From: Acidobacteriota bacterium
GTDB taxonomy: Bacteria; Acidobacteriota; Terriglobia; Bryobacterales; Bryobacteraceae
NCBI GenBank assembly: GCA_026394075.1
Contig: JAPKYX010000018.1
Location: 1 to 64,000 of the forward strand
Reading direction: 5' to 3'
DNA length: 64,000 nt
This document shows positions 42,164 to 50,816 of this stretch, piece after piece (the stretch's first letter is position 1; each line of letters begins with the position of its first letter). The position numbers and the translations under genes were made by a program. The notes under the pieces are model-generated. The model was not told where the DNA came from. It saw only the letters and a list, made by a program, of their open reading frames with translations, and made no database searches.

Positions 42164-43636
42164 ATGACCTCTATGTCCGGCCACGCCCTCACTCGACGCG
42201 CTCTGTTGCCTGCGCTCGCTGCTCCCTTTGTGCACACCGTCAGCAAGGCCCAGACGCGCAAGCGGCCCAACGTTCTTTACATCATGTCGGATGATCATGC
42301 GGCGCATGCCATCAGTGCCTATGGCAGCAAGATCAACCAGACCCCCAACATTGACCGCTTGGCCCAGGGCGGCGCGCGGCTGACCAACTGCTTTGTCACG
42401 AACTCCATCTGCACGCCCAGCCGGGCGGTGATTCTCACGGGCCAGTACAGCCATCTGAATGGCGTCAAGACCCTGAACGACAAGATCGACCCGGCCCGCA
42501 ACACGGTGGCCAAGATGCTGCAAGGCGATGGCTACCAGACGGCGATGATCGGCAAGTGGCACCTGGTGACCAATCCGGCGGGCTTTGACTACTGGAACAT
42601 TCTGCCCGGGCAAGGCCTCTACCAGAACCCTGAGCTAATCGAGATGGGCAAGCGGACCAAGCACCAGGGCTATGCCACCGACCTGATCACGGACTTTTCG
42701 CTGGACTGGCTGAAGAAGCGGGACCAGAATAAGCCGTTCTTTTTGATGTGCCACCACAAGGCGCCGCACCGGGAATGGTCCCCCGCGGCACGGCATGCGA
42801 AGTTGTTTGAGAACGTCACCATCCCCGAGCCTGACAACCTGTTTGATGACTACCGCGGCCGCAGTGGCGCGGCGGAGCGGTCCCGGATGCGCGTCGGCGA
42901 GGACATGACCAAGACCGACCTGAAAATAGACCCGCCCCCGGGCCTCACTGGCATGGCGCTGCGCAAGTGGGGCTATCAGGTCTATATGAAGGACTATCTG
43001 CGGTGCGTAACGGCAGTGGATGAAAACGTCGGGCGCATGCTGGACTATCTGGACGCGGAGAAGCTGGCTGACGACACGATTGTTGTTTACACGTCAGATC
43101 AGGGTTTCTTCCTCGGCGATCATGGTTGGTTCGACAAACGCTTCATGTATGAGGAGAGCATCCGCATGCCTTTCCTGATGCGCTATCCGCGCGGTATCAA
43201 GCCGGGCACGGTGAACCGCGACATGACGCTCAATCTGGACTTCGCGCAGACGTTCCTCGACTACGCCCAAGTGAAGGCGGATACAGGGATGCAAGGCCGC
43301 AGCTTCCGGGCGAATCTGGAAGGACACACGCCGCGTGATTGGCGCACTGAGATGTACTATCGCTACTGGATGCACCTGGGCGGCGGACATGATGTGACAG
43401 CCCACTATGGCATTCGCACGGAGCGCTACAAGTTGATCTACTTCTACGGCAAGGCGCTGGGCTCAGCGGGAGCCGTCGACAAAGACACACAGCCCGAATG
43501 GGAGCTTTACGACCTGCAGAAGGACCCGCGAGAGATGCGCAACGTCTACAGCGACGCATCCTATTCAAAGGTGGCGGCCGATCTGAAGGTGCGCTTGGCC
43601 CGGCTCCAGAGCAGCTACCAAGACACTCCCGCCTAG
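42164..43636 (+). CDS. Type I sulfatase, exported
   Basis: A 490-residue arylsulfatase-family enzyme with a Tat-like signal (LTRRALLPALAAPFVHTVSKA). The core CTPSR (Cys about 83, in SICTPSRAVILTG) is the site of formylglycine conversion, and the second signature TAMIGKWHL follows. Metal ligands lie in NVLYIMSDDHAAH and TSDQGFFLGDHG. This is the N-/heparan-type (S1) layout. The substrate is probably a sulfated glycan but cannot be named. No anaerobic or aerobic formylglycine-generating enzyme is in the window. It follows the DUF1501 group by about 28 bases. ATG 42164 or 42173 may be the start. Confidence 0.92.
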   Translation: MTSMSGHALTRRALLPALAAPFVHTVSKAQTRKRPNVLYIMSDDHAAHAISAYGSKINQTPNIDRLAQGGARLTNCFVTNSICTPSRAVILTGQYSHLNGVKTLNDKIDPARNTVAKMLQGDGYQTAMIGKWHLVTNPAGFDYWNILPGQGLYQNPELIEMGKRTKHQGYATDLITDFSLDWLKKRDQNKPFFLMCHHKAPHREWSPAARHAKLFENVTIPEPDNLFDDYRGRSGAAERSRMRVGEDMTKTDLKIDPPPGLTGMALRKWGYQVYMKDYLRCVTAVDENVGRMLDYLDAEKLADDTIVVYTSDQGFFLGDHGWFDKRFMYEESIRMPFLMRYPRGIKPGTVNRDMTLNLDFAQTFLDYAQVKADTGMQGRSFRANLEGHTPRDWRTEMYYRYWMHLGGGHDVTAHYGIRTERYKLIYFYGKALGSAGAVDKDTQPEWELYDLQKDPREMRNVYSDASYSKVAADLKVRLARLQSSYQDTPA

Positions 43637-43745
43637 CCGCTTCCCACGCTGAAGTATCGGAGGGGAGTGATTTTTCTTGTAAATGCCTTGAGTGGGGCAT
43701 ACTCTAGTAGCACGTGTAGTTGTGCTGAAACGACTTGCGGTTACG

Positions 43746-45524
43746 ATGTGGGAGCGCCTGGCGATGGGCTGGCTTAGGGCCTTGTCCGCGCTGGACCCAA
43801 GGTTGCGCTTGCAGATAGAGCAGGATTTGGCGCGCCGGGCACTGCCGGGGGCGATGGTCTACTTCCTGGTAATGGTCATTGTGGGGTGGGCTACACCTAT
43901 AGCCACGCAGTACCCCCGGCTGAGCGTTGCCGCGGGTGCAGTTACGCTGGGCTGCGGGCTGGTGCGCTTGACCTGCTCGATCCGCATCCTGCGGTACAGC
44001 GGCGGCGATGTCACATCGTTTGTCCTCTGGTTCCGCCTTTCCACTGGGCTCGTCTTTGGTTTTTGGGGCTTGCTTCAGGCGTTCATGACGCTTCATCAGC
44101 CAGATGCAGCGGCGCACCTGATGTTGTTGGTCAGCAGTGCCGCGTTGGCGGCGGGGGCTTGCACGTCTCTCGCGCCAGACCCACTATTGGCTCGCGTCTG
44201 CATCACACTGATTAGCTGGCCCATCGCAGCGGGTTTCTTCTTGCGGGGCGATTCGGTGGGCCTCGGGATGGGGGTGATGATTGTCATCTATTACCTGTTC
44301 TTGTTGGCTCAATCGCAGCAGAATATCGACTCTTACTGGGGTGCCTTACGGATGGAGGAATCGGAGGCTGCACTGGTGGCGGCCGAAGGCCGGGCCAGGG
44401 GCAAGGCGGAGTTACTGGCGCAGATGAGCCATGAGATCCGCACGCCACTCCATGGGGTAGTGGGCACGCTGGATTTGTTGAATGGCACGACGCTGACGGA
44501 GCGCCAACGCGAGTACGCGCAGATGGCCCGGGCCGCCTCGCTGTCGCTGCTGGATGTGCTGAACTCGATTCTCGATTTTTCCAAATCCGAGGCCGGCAAA
44601 ATGAAGCTGGAGGCGGTGGAGTTCCCGCTCCGGACACGGCTGGAAGCGGCGCTGGGTCCGCTCCGCCTGGCAGCCCGGGCCAAGGGTCTGTAGTTCGCCA
44701 TCAGTTGGGATCCGCAACTGCACACCCACTATGTGGGCGACCCTTTGCGGTTGGCCCAAGTGCTGACCAATCTGGCCAGCAATGCCATCAAGTTCACTCG
44801 CTCGGGCGTGGTAGGTATCCGGGCGCAGATCAGTGAACGGCAAACGGATTCGGACCTGGTTACCTTTACGGTAAGAGATACGGGCGTCGGCATCCCCGAA
44901 GACGCGCAGGCACGCTTGTTTGAGCCGTTTGAGCAAGCCGGCAGCAGCACATCCCGTCAGCACGGCGGCAGTGGCTTGGGCCTGGCCATCTGCAAACAGT
45001 TGGTCGAACTGATGGGCGGCCAGTTGAGCTTGGCCAGCGTTGTCGGCAAAGGGTCGAGTTTCTCTTTCAGCGTTGTCCTACCCATCGCCACCGGTGGGCC
45101 GGTAGCGGAGGAGTTGCGGCGCCCACCCGCCGTCCAGGCAGGAGTGCGTGTGTTGGTGGCTGAGGACAACGCCGTGAACCGGAAAGTAGTAGTCGCGCTC
45201 TTGGAGCGGATGGGACATCAGGTGGACGCCGTCACCAACGGCGAAGAAGCCGTCAACGCCGCCGCGACGGGCGGCTATGCCTTGGTGCTGATGGATTGCC
45301 AAATGCCCGTGCTGGACGGGCTGGCGGCGGCGGAACAGATTCGGGCCGCCGGAGTGGACATACCCATCATTGCGCTGACCGCCTCCACCGCCGAAGAAGA
45401 TCGGGCGCGCGCCCTGGCGGCGGGAATGGATGACTATCTGGCCAAGCCCTACAGCGCGGACCAGCTGGCTAACCTATTGGCCGGCATCACCAGCCGCCGA
45501 TCCTCCGCGCAAACGGAAGGCTGA
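43746..45524 (+). pseudogene. Hybrid sensor histidine kinase interrupted by an in-frame TAG
   Basis: The first part (43746-44690) has about six membrane helices, then HisKA with the phospho-acceptor in MSHEIRTPLHGVVG and FSKSEAGKMKLE. After ...AARAKGL a TAG (44691-44693) ends translation. The same frame continues as FAISWDPQLHTHYVGDPLRLAQVL, with LASNAIKFTRSG, RDTGVGIP, GSGLGLAICKQL (HATPase_c) and a receiver domain (VLVAEDNAVNRK, LVLMDCQMPVLDG, ALTAS, YLAKPY). Related kinases have a charged residue at the TAG position (GL-E-F), so a single G-to-T change from GAG would explain it. Start alternatives are 43692, 43746 and 43764; the last has GGGAG at 8 bases. It is split by a nonsense mutation, a sequencing error, or read through. 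Confidence 0.85.
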
Positions 45525-45545
45525 CAGCCGGACCTTCTACCTGCG

Positions 45546-46193
45546 CTAGGCGCGGGCGGCCTTGACGGCGGCAAGGTATTGCTTGGCGCGCTCCACAAAT
45601 ACTTCGTAGGTGCCCGCCTTGATGGTGGCGGCGTCCACCAGTTCGCTGCCCACACCAGCCGCACAGGCCCCGGCCTTCAGAAAGTCGCCAATGGTATCCA
45701 GATTGACGCCACCCGTGGGAGCCATCTCCACCTGCGGCAGCGGGCCCTTCAGCGCCTTGATGTACTTGGCGCCGCCCATGTTGCCGCACGGGAACACCTT
45801 CACCACATCGGCCCCGGCTTCCCAGGCCGTCAGTACTTCGGTGGGCGTCAGCGCACCGGGCATGATCGCCTTGTCGTAACGGTGGGCCATCTCAATGGTG
45901 GACACCCGCAGGGCTGGCGTGACAAAGAACTCGGCTCCGGAGAGCATCGAGATACGGGCCGTCTCCGGATCAAGCACCGTGCCTGCTCCCAGTATGATCT
46001 TGTCGCCAAACTTGGCCGCCACGGCTTCCAGCGCGCGCAGGGCGCCGGGTACGGTCATCGTGATCTCGGCGCACGGAATGCCGCCTTCAACAATGGCCTC
46101 GACGCTGCGAACGGCCGCCTCCGCCGAGTTCACCCGGACAATCGGCACAATCCCAATCTCCGCAATTCGGCGGACCAGCTCTGAACGTTTCAT
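45546..46193 (-). CDS. eda: 2-dehydro-3-deoxyphosphogluconate (KDPG) aldolase family protein
   Basis: A 215-residue class I aldolase: IVPIVRVNSAEAAVRSVEAI (catalytic Glu/Arg region), LGAGTVLDPE, FFVTPALR, the Schiff-base Lys in ADVVKVFPCGNMGGAKYI, and APTGGVNLDTIGDFLKAG. It cleaves KDPG to pyruvate and glyceraldehyde 3-phosphate in the Entner-Doudoroff pathway. Some members act on KDPGal or 4-hydroxy-2-oxoglutarate. ATG 46193 has GGAGG directly upstream and matches the family start. 69 further upstream codons are open but unrelated. No edd gene is nearby. Confidence 0.9.
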   Translation of the reverse strand: MKRSELVRRIAEIGIVPIVRVNSAEAAVRSVEAIVEGGIPCAEITMTVPGALRALEAVAAKFGDKIILGAGTVLDPETARISMLSGAEFFVTPALRVSTIEMAHRYDKAIMPGALTPTEVLTAWEAGADVVKVFPCGNMGGAKYIKALKGPLPQVEMAPTGGVNLDTIGDFLKAGACAAGVGSELVDAATIKAGTYEVFVERAKQYLAAVKAARA

Positions 46194-46302
46194 CCCCTCC
46201 AGTCTATGCCGGAGCGACGCTGGAAGGAAATCCTCTTTCGGGGTTCGCTCGTACGGCCCGCTCAATGGCGAATAGTGGGGGCGGCCTCCAGCGTGGGGGA
46301 CT

Positions 46303-46830
46303 TTAGTCTCGAACAGCCGGAACCGGGTGCCGGGTCTTGGTCTCGGCGATCGCGGTCGGAACGGAGGCTTGTCCGCGCCGCCAGTCTTCCAGTAGGGCAA
46401 TCAACTGCCCCAGCCGTTCCGGCCCCATATGACCGCCCAGCCCGGCGAGAAATTGCGCCAGCGGAACGTCGATGCCCGACAGCAGCGTCAGGCCGGTGAC
46501 TGAAATGGCCACCAAGACAACGCGCCGGTCCTTGTTGGAACGTTTGCGCACCACCCAGCCGCGGCGCTCCAGCCGGTCCATCAAACGCGTCACGTCAGGG
46601 TCGTGATTCACCATCCGGGAACTCACTTCCGAGCACTTCAATCCCGCTTCGCCCGCTCCACGCAGGATTCGCAAGACGTTGTATTGCGTATAGGTTAGGT
46701 CAAACTGCCGGAGGAACTCGCCCAGGCGGGTGTTGTTGACTTCAAATGTCCGGGCGAGATTGAGCAGCGCCTCCTCTTCCAGCGAACGGAACGGGCGATT
46801 CTGTTTGATCTCTTGGGCGAGCAGGCTCAC
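46303..46830 (-). CDS. MarR family transcriptional regulator
   Basis: About 175 residues. The winged helix is clear: LTYTQYNVLRILRGAGEAGLKCSEVSSRM, DPDVTRLMDRLERRGWVVRKRSNKDRRVVLVAIS (recognition helix and wing). The conserved D-R-R of the wing is present. The start is not certain. GTG 46830 is the most upstream start that leaves the divergent promoter region free; the frame continues to 47064 across the tetR start. Divergent to the TetR-led efflux operon, 121 bases away, it could co-regulate it. The C-terminal tail is longer than usual. Confidence 0.85.
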   Translation of the reverse strand: MSLLAQEIKQNRPFRSLEEEALLNLARTFEVNNTRLGEFLRQFDLTYTQYNVLRILRGAGEAGLKCSEVSSRMVNHDPDVTRLMDRLERRGWVVRKRSNKDRRVVLVAISVTGLTLLSGIDVPLAQFLAGLGGHMGPERLGQLIALLEDWRRGQASVPTAIAETKTRHPVPAVRD

Positions 46831-46910
46831 CGGGAGAGCGTACCAGAAATGCGACTGCAATGCAGCGTTAAGAATGCTTAAGTGACGCCATCCCTGCCTT
46901 AAACGTTTGC

Positions 46911-46951
46911 TTGACACTTTAATCAATCGAACGTACAATTCAAACGAACGT
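46911..46951 (+). promoter_or_regulatory. Promoter and putative operator of the TetR-efflux operon
   Basis: TTGACA (46911-46916), a 17-base spacer and TACAAT (46934-46939) form a near-perfect sigma-70 promoter. The predicted start, about 46946, leaves only 5-6 bases before ATG 46952, so the regulator's mRNA would be almost leaderless. CGAACGTA occurs twice (46928-46935 and 46945-46952), one copy overlapping the -10 and the other the start site. These are plausible TetR or MarR operators. TTCA(46939-46942)...TGAA(46951-46956 region) adds weak symmetry. Confidence 0.65.
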
Positions 46952-47569
46952 ATGAAAGAGGCCTCCGCCAAGGACCGCATTCTCGACTCAGCCGAGCTGC
47001 TGCTGGCCGAACGCGGGCTTGATGCAACCTCTTTGCGCGACATCACGTCGTCCGCCAGCGTCAACCTGGCGGCGGTGAACTATCATTTCCGGTCCAAGGA
47101 CGAGCTGATCCTGGCCGTCTTTACGCGGCTGGTGGAGCCGATGACGGCACGCCGGCTGGCGCTGTTGGACGCGCTTCCCGGGGATGCGCCGCTGGAGGAT
47201 GTCCTGACCTGCCTTTTCCGGCCCGCGCTAGAGATGGCCAAGCACAAGGCACTCGTTGCCCGGATGTATGTTGAGCGCCCGGATCTGTTTCAACGCATCT
47301 TCGAAACCCATCTGCGGCCAAGTGCGCACCGCTTTGCGGCGGCCTTCAGCCAGCGGCTACCGGGCCTCGGCGCCACGGAACTGGGGTGGCGGATGCACTT
47401 CCTGGTGGGTCTGATGATTCACACCTTAGCCGCCGAACCGATTCTGCGCGCGATCTCCGGTGATCCCGCACCGCTGGAGAACATGGATGCCGTGCTGGCC
47501 AAACTGGTGGCTTTCGGTGCCGGGGGTTTGCGCGCGCAGCCCACCCTAGGGGAGGAACCTTATGCCTAG
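46952..47569 (+). CDS. TetR/AcrR family regulator of the efflux operon
   Basis: A 205-residue protein. The HTH covers about 8-55: AKDRILDSAELLLAERGLDATSLRDITSSASVNLAAVNYHFRSKDELI, which is nearly consensus TetR. The C-terminal ligand domain (MARMYVERPDLFQRIFETHLRPSAHRF...) resembles the CecR/CerR (DUF1956) group that controls YbhGFSR-type ABC efflux pumps, matching the genes that follow. It is expected to repress its own promoter, through the CGAACGTA repeats, until a drug or metabolite binds. Its stop overlaps the tolC-like start by 8 bases, so regulator and pump share one mRNA. Confidence 0.9.
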   Translation: MKEASAKDRILDSAELLLAERGLDATSLRDITSSASVNLAAVNYHFRSKDELILAVFTRLVEPMTARRLALLDALPGDAPLEDVLTCLFRPALEMAKHKALVARMYVERPDLFQRIFETHLRPSAHRFAAAFSQRLPGLGATELGWRMHFLVGLMIHTLAAEPILRAISGDPAPLENMDAVLAKLVAFGAGGLRAQPTLGEEPYA

Positions 47570-48881
47570 ACGGATTCTTCGTGCCGTGATGGGGCTGTTG
47601 GCGCTGGCTGCCGGCGCCCGGGCACTCACGGGCCAGGAAGTGCTGGAGCTATCGCTGAAGCAGGCCGTGGAGCTGGCCCTGGCTCCGGATGGTGCCACCC
47701 GGACCCAACTAGCACGGGAGGCCGTGGATGCCGCGATGGCCCGCCAGCGGCAAAGCCTGGCCGCCTTGCTGCCGAATGTCGATGGCACCATGGCCTATGC
47801 CGACCAGACGCGCAACCTCCGCACGTTTGGCCTGAACTTTTCCATTCCCGGCGTGGGCGCGCTGCCCTCGCTGGCAGGGCCTTTCAGTGTGTACGACTTG
47901 CGGGCCACCGTCACCCAAAGTGTGTTCGATCTATCGGCCATCAAGCGCTACCAGGCCGGCCGCCGCGGGGCTGATCAGGCCCGTGCCGAAGTGGACGCCG
48001 CCGCCGCCCAGACCATTGAGCGGGTGGCACGGGCCTACTTGGCCGCGCTGGCCGCCCAGGCCAATGTCGAATCCGCTGAAGCCAACGTCGACCTTTCCGA
48101 GGCCATCGTGAAGCTGACCCGTTCGCAGAAGAACGCCGGCACCGGCACCGGCATCGAGGTCACCCGCGCCCAGGTCCAGCTGGCCAATGAACAGCAACGC
48201 CTGCTGGTGGCCCGCAATGAACTCGCACGCGCCCAGTTGCGGCTGCTGCGGGAGGCGGGCATCCCCATGCGGGACAAGATCCGGCTCACCGACAAGCTGG
48301 CTTATCAGATGGTTGATCTCACCACGGCGCCCGCTCCGGACCGCGCTGACCTCAAGGCCCAGCAGGCCCGCGAGACGGCCGTCCGGGCCAGCTATGAAGC
48401 GGTGAAATGGGAACGGCTGCCGACGGTGGTAGCCTCCGGCGACTATGGCACCACGGGCCCTTCCGTGAACAATTCCATCCCCACCCGCTCCGTTGGTGTG
48501 GCGCTGCGGCTGCCGGTGTTTGATGGGGGCCGGCGTGACGCCCGCCGGGTCGAAACGGGCGCGGCGTTGCGGGCGGAACAGATCCGCACGCGTGATCTAC
48601 AGCAGCAGATCCAACTGGAGCTGCGGCTGGCCGTGGATGGCGTACGGGCAGCGGATAGCCAGCTGAAGGCCGCTGAACAAGGCGCTCAACTGGCGCAGAC
48701 GGAAGTGGAGCAGGCCCGGCGCCGCTATGAGGCCGGTGTCAGCAACTCACTGGAGTTAACCGATGCCCAGACGCGTCTGGTACGCGCCCGGGACAACTAT
48801 CTGGCGGCGCTGTTCAGCCACAACGCGGCGCGGCTTGACTACACGGCGGCCTTGGGCACAATCTCCCGGACCATCCGGTAA
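47562..48881 (+). CDS. TolC family outer-membrane efflux protein
   Basis: A 439-residue exported protein with a signal peptide (about 1-23, ending AGARALTG). Two long repeats of coiled-coil helices follow: Q-A-V-E-L-A-L near the start, RVARAYLAALAAQANVESAEANVDLSEAI, GTGTGIEVTRAQVQLANEQQRL, then a second set with YEAGVSNSLELTDAQTRLVRARDNYLAALF. These are the hallmark TolC pattern forming the trimeric outer-membrane tunnel. GGAGG lies 6-10 bases before ATG 47562. It is the second gene of the operon; the HlyD-like and ABC genes follow. Confidence 0.92.
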   Translation: MPRRILRAVMGLLALAAGARALTGQEVLELSLKQAVELALAPDGATRTQLAREAVDAAMARQRQSLAALLPNVDGTMAYADQTRNLRTFGLNFSIPGVGALPSLAGPFSVYDLRATVTQSVFDLSAIKRYQAGRRGADQARAEVDAAAAQTIERVARAYLAALAAQANVESAEANVDLSEAIVKLTRSQKNAGTGTGIEVTRAQVQLANEQQRLLVARNELARAQLRLLREAGIPMRDKIRLTDKLAYQMVDLTTAPAPDRADLKAQQARETAVRASYEAVKWERLPTVVASGDYGTTGPSVNNSIPTRSVGVALRLPVFDGGRRDARRVETGAALRAEQIRTRDLQQQIQLELRLAVDGVRAADSQLKAAEQGAQLAQTEVEQARRRYEAGVSNSLELTDAQTRLVRARDNYLAALFSHNAARLDYTAALGTISRTIR

Positions 48882-48893
48882 GGACAACTTTTC

Positions 48894-50069
48894 ATGAAAC
48901 GCGTGCTTCCTCTCGTGATCCTGGCCGCTGCGTTGGGTGGCGGCTTCTACTGGTGGTGGACCACCCAGGCGGGTGACCCCAACCGCATTCTGCTGTCCGG
49001 CAATCTGGAGCTGAAGCAGTACGAGATCAGCTTCAAGACAGCCGGGCGGCTGGTGGAGCTGACGGTCGATGAAGGCGGGGCGGTCCGGAAAGGTGCGCTG
49101 CTGGCGCGGCTGGACCCGCAGCAGGTGACCCAAACCCGAGACCGGGAGCAGGCCGCCGTGCGCGTGGCCGAAACCCAACTGGCCCAAACCGGGATTGTGG
49201 TGGAGTATCAGCGGGCGGCCAGCGAATCGGAGATCGCGCTGCGGCAGGCCGAACTGGCGCAGGCTCAGGCGGTGTTGCGGCAGCTGGAGTCGGGCAGCCG
49301 CCCGCAGGAAAAGCGCGCCTCGCAAGCCGCGGTGGAGGATCTGCGCGCGCAGTTCAAGATGGCGTCAGCCGATTGGGACCGCGCCGAAAAGCTCTACCGG
49401 AGCGACGACATTTCGACCGCGCAGTATGAACAATGGCGCACCCGGAAAGAGTCACTCAGCGCCACGCTACGCCAGGCCGAGCAGCGCCTCGCAATCGTCG
49501 AGGAAGGGCCACGGAAGGAAGAACTGGAGGCCGCCCGGGCCAGCGTTGCCCGCTCGTCGGCGGCACTGCGGCTGGCGGAAGCGTCGCGTTTCGTAGTCCG
49601 TCAGCGAGAGCAGGAAGCCGCCACGCGGCGCGCCGAAATGGAACGCGCCCGCCTAAACGCCCAGGTCTTTGAAACCCAGTTGGCCGACACACAGGTATTT
49701 GCTCCGGCCGACGGCGTCGTGATGGTGAAGAGCACGGAGGTGGGCGATGTGGTCGCGGCCGGGACCAGCCTGCTCTCGATTGGGGACCTGGACCATCCCT
49801 GGCTGCGGGGCTACGTCAGCGAAACCCAGTTGGGCCGCGTCAAGCTGGGGCAGCGCGTCAAGATCACCACCGATTCCTACCCGGGAAAGGTGTACGAGGG
49901 CCGCGTCTCGTTCATCGCGGCGGAAGCGGAGTTCACCCCCAAGCAGATCCAGACCAAAGAAGAGCGGGTGAAGCTGGTCTACCGCATCAAGGTGGATGTC
50001 AACAACGCCGCGCGCGAATTGAAGTCCAACATGCCGGTCGATGCCGAGATCATGACGGACGAAAAGTAG
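48894..50069 (+). CDS. HlyD family periplasmic adaptor (membrane fusion protein)
   Basis: A 391-residue adaptor anchored by one N-terminal helix (VLPLVILAAALGGGFYWWW). The lipoyl halves are GRLVELTVDEGGAVRKGALLARLD and FAPADGVVMVKSTEVGDVVAAGTSLLSIGD. Between them lies an unusually long helical hairpin (about 70-255) of Gln/Glu/Arg-rich heptads, as in YbhG and other adaptors of ABC-type tripartite pumps. The beta-barrel (GYVSETQLGRVKLGQRVKI) ends the protein. It connects the inner-membrane ABC transporter with the TolC channel encoded on either side. Confidence 0.92.
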   Translation: MKRVLPLVILAAALGGGFYWWWTTQAGDPNRILLSGNLELKQYEISFKTAGRLVELTVDEGGAVRKGALLARLDPQQVTQTRDREQAAVRVAETQLAQTGIVVEYQRAASESEIALRQAELAQAQAVLRQLESGSRPQEKRASQAAVEDLRAQFKMASADWDRAEKLYRSDDISTAQYEQWRTRKESLSATLRQAEQRLAIVEEGPRKEELEAARASVARSSAALRLAEASRFVVRQREQEAATRRAEMERARLNAQVFETQLADTQVFAPADGVVMVKSTEVGDVVAAGTSLLSIGDLDHPWLRGYVSETQLGRVKLGQRVKITTDSYPGKVYEGRVSFIAAEAEFTPKQIQTKEERVKLVYRIKVDVNNAARELKSNMPVDAEIMTDEK

Positions 50070-50078
50070 CCGCCCGCC

Positions 50079-50816
50079 ATGACACCTTGCCCCGCCATCG
50101 AACTCCGGAACGTCACCCGCCGCTTTGAGTCCGTGACGGCGGTGGACCGGCTGACTCTTTCGGTGGCGGCCGGCGAAGTGTTCGGCCTAGTGGGCCCGGA
50201 TGGTGCCGGCAAGACCACCACGCTCCGCATGCTGTGTGGCCTGATGGACCCCACCGAAGGCCAGGTCCTGGTGGAAGGCGACGAGGTGGGCACGCATCTG
50301 GATCAGGTGAAGGACAAGATCGGCTACATGGCGCAGCGGTTCGGGCTCTACACGGATCTGACGGTGGAGGAGAACATGATCTTCTACTCCGACCTGTTCG
50401 GCGTCACCGGCAGCGATCGGGACTCGCTGATGGTCCGGCTGCTGGCGATGACCCGGATGGCTCCGTTCCGCTCGCGGCCCGCGGGCAAGTTGTCCGGCGG
50501 CATGAAGCAGAAGCTGGCGTTGATGTGCACGCTGTTGCATCATCCCCGGATTCTGTTTCTGGATGAACCCACCAACGGCGTCGATCCGCTGTCGCGCCGG
50601 GACTTCTGGGTGATCCTTGATGAGTTGGTGGCCCAGGGGCTGACGCTGATGGTCTCCACCGCCTACCTGGATGAAGCGGAGCGCTGCCACCGCGTCGGGC
50701 TGCTGCACCATGGCCGCTTGATCCATTGCGATACACCGGCGGCCTTGAAGCAGCTTTACGGCGCGGCCACGCTGGAGGCGGCCTTTGTCGCGGCGATCGA
50801 AAGGCAGCCGGTATGA
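50079..50816 (+). CDS. ABC transporter ATP-binding protein (first)
   Basis: A 245-residue nucleotide-binding domain: Walker A GPDGAGKTT (normally GPNGAGKTT/S, here Asp in place of Asn), Q-loop YMAQRFGLYTDLTVEENM, signature LSGGMKQKLALM, Walker B ILFLDEPTNGVDP and an H-loop region where the usual TH reads STAYLDEAER. Loss of the H-loop His suggests a degenerate ATPase site that pairs with the second, canonical subunit. The gene overlaps the next as ATGA, so equal amounts of the two ATPases are expected. Confidence 0.9.
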   Translation: MTPCPAIELRNVTRRFESVTAVDRLTLSVAAGEVFGLVGPDGAGKTTTLRMLCGLMDPTEGQVLVEGDEVGTHLDQVKDKIGYMAQRFGLYTDLTVEENMIFYSDLFGVTGSDRDSLMVRLLAMTRMAPFRSRPAGKLSGGMKQKLALMCTLLHHPRILFLDEPTNGVDPLSRRDFWVILDELVAQGLTLMVSTAYLDEAERCHRVGLLHHGRLIHCDTPAALKQLYGAATLEAAFVAAIERQPV

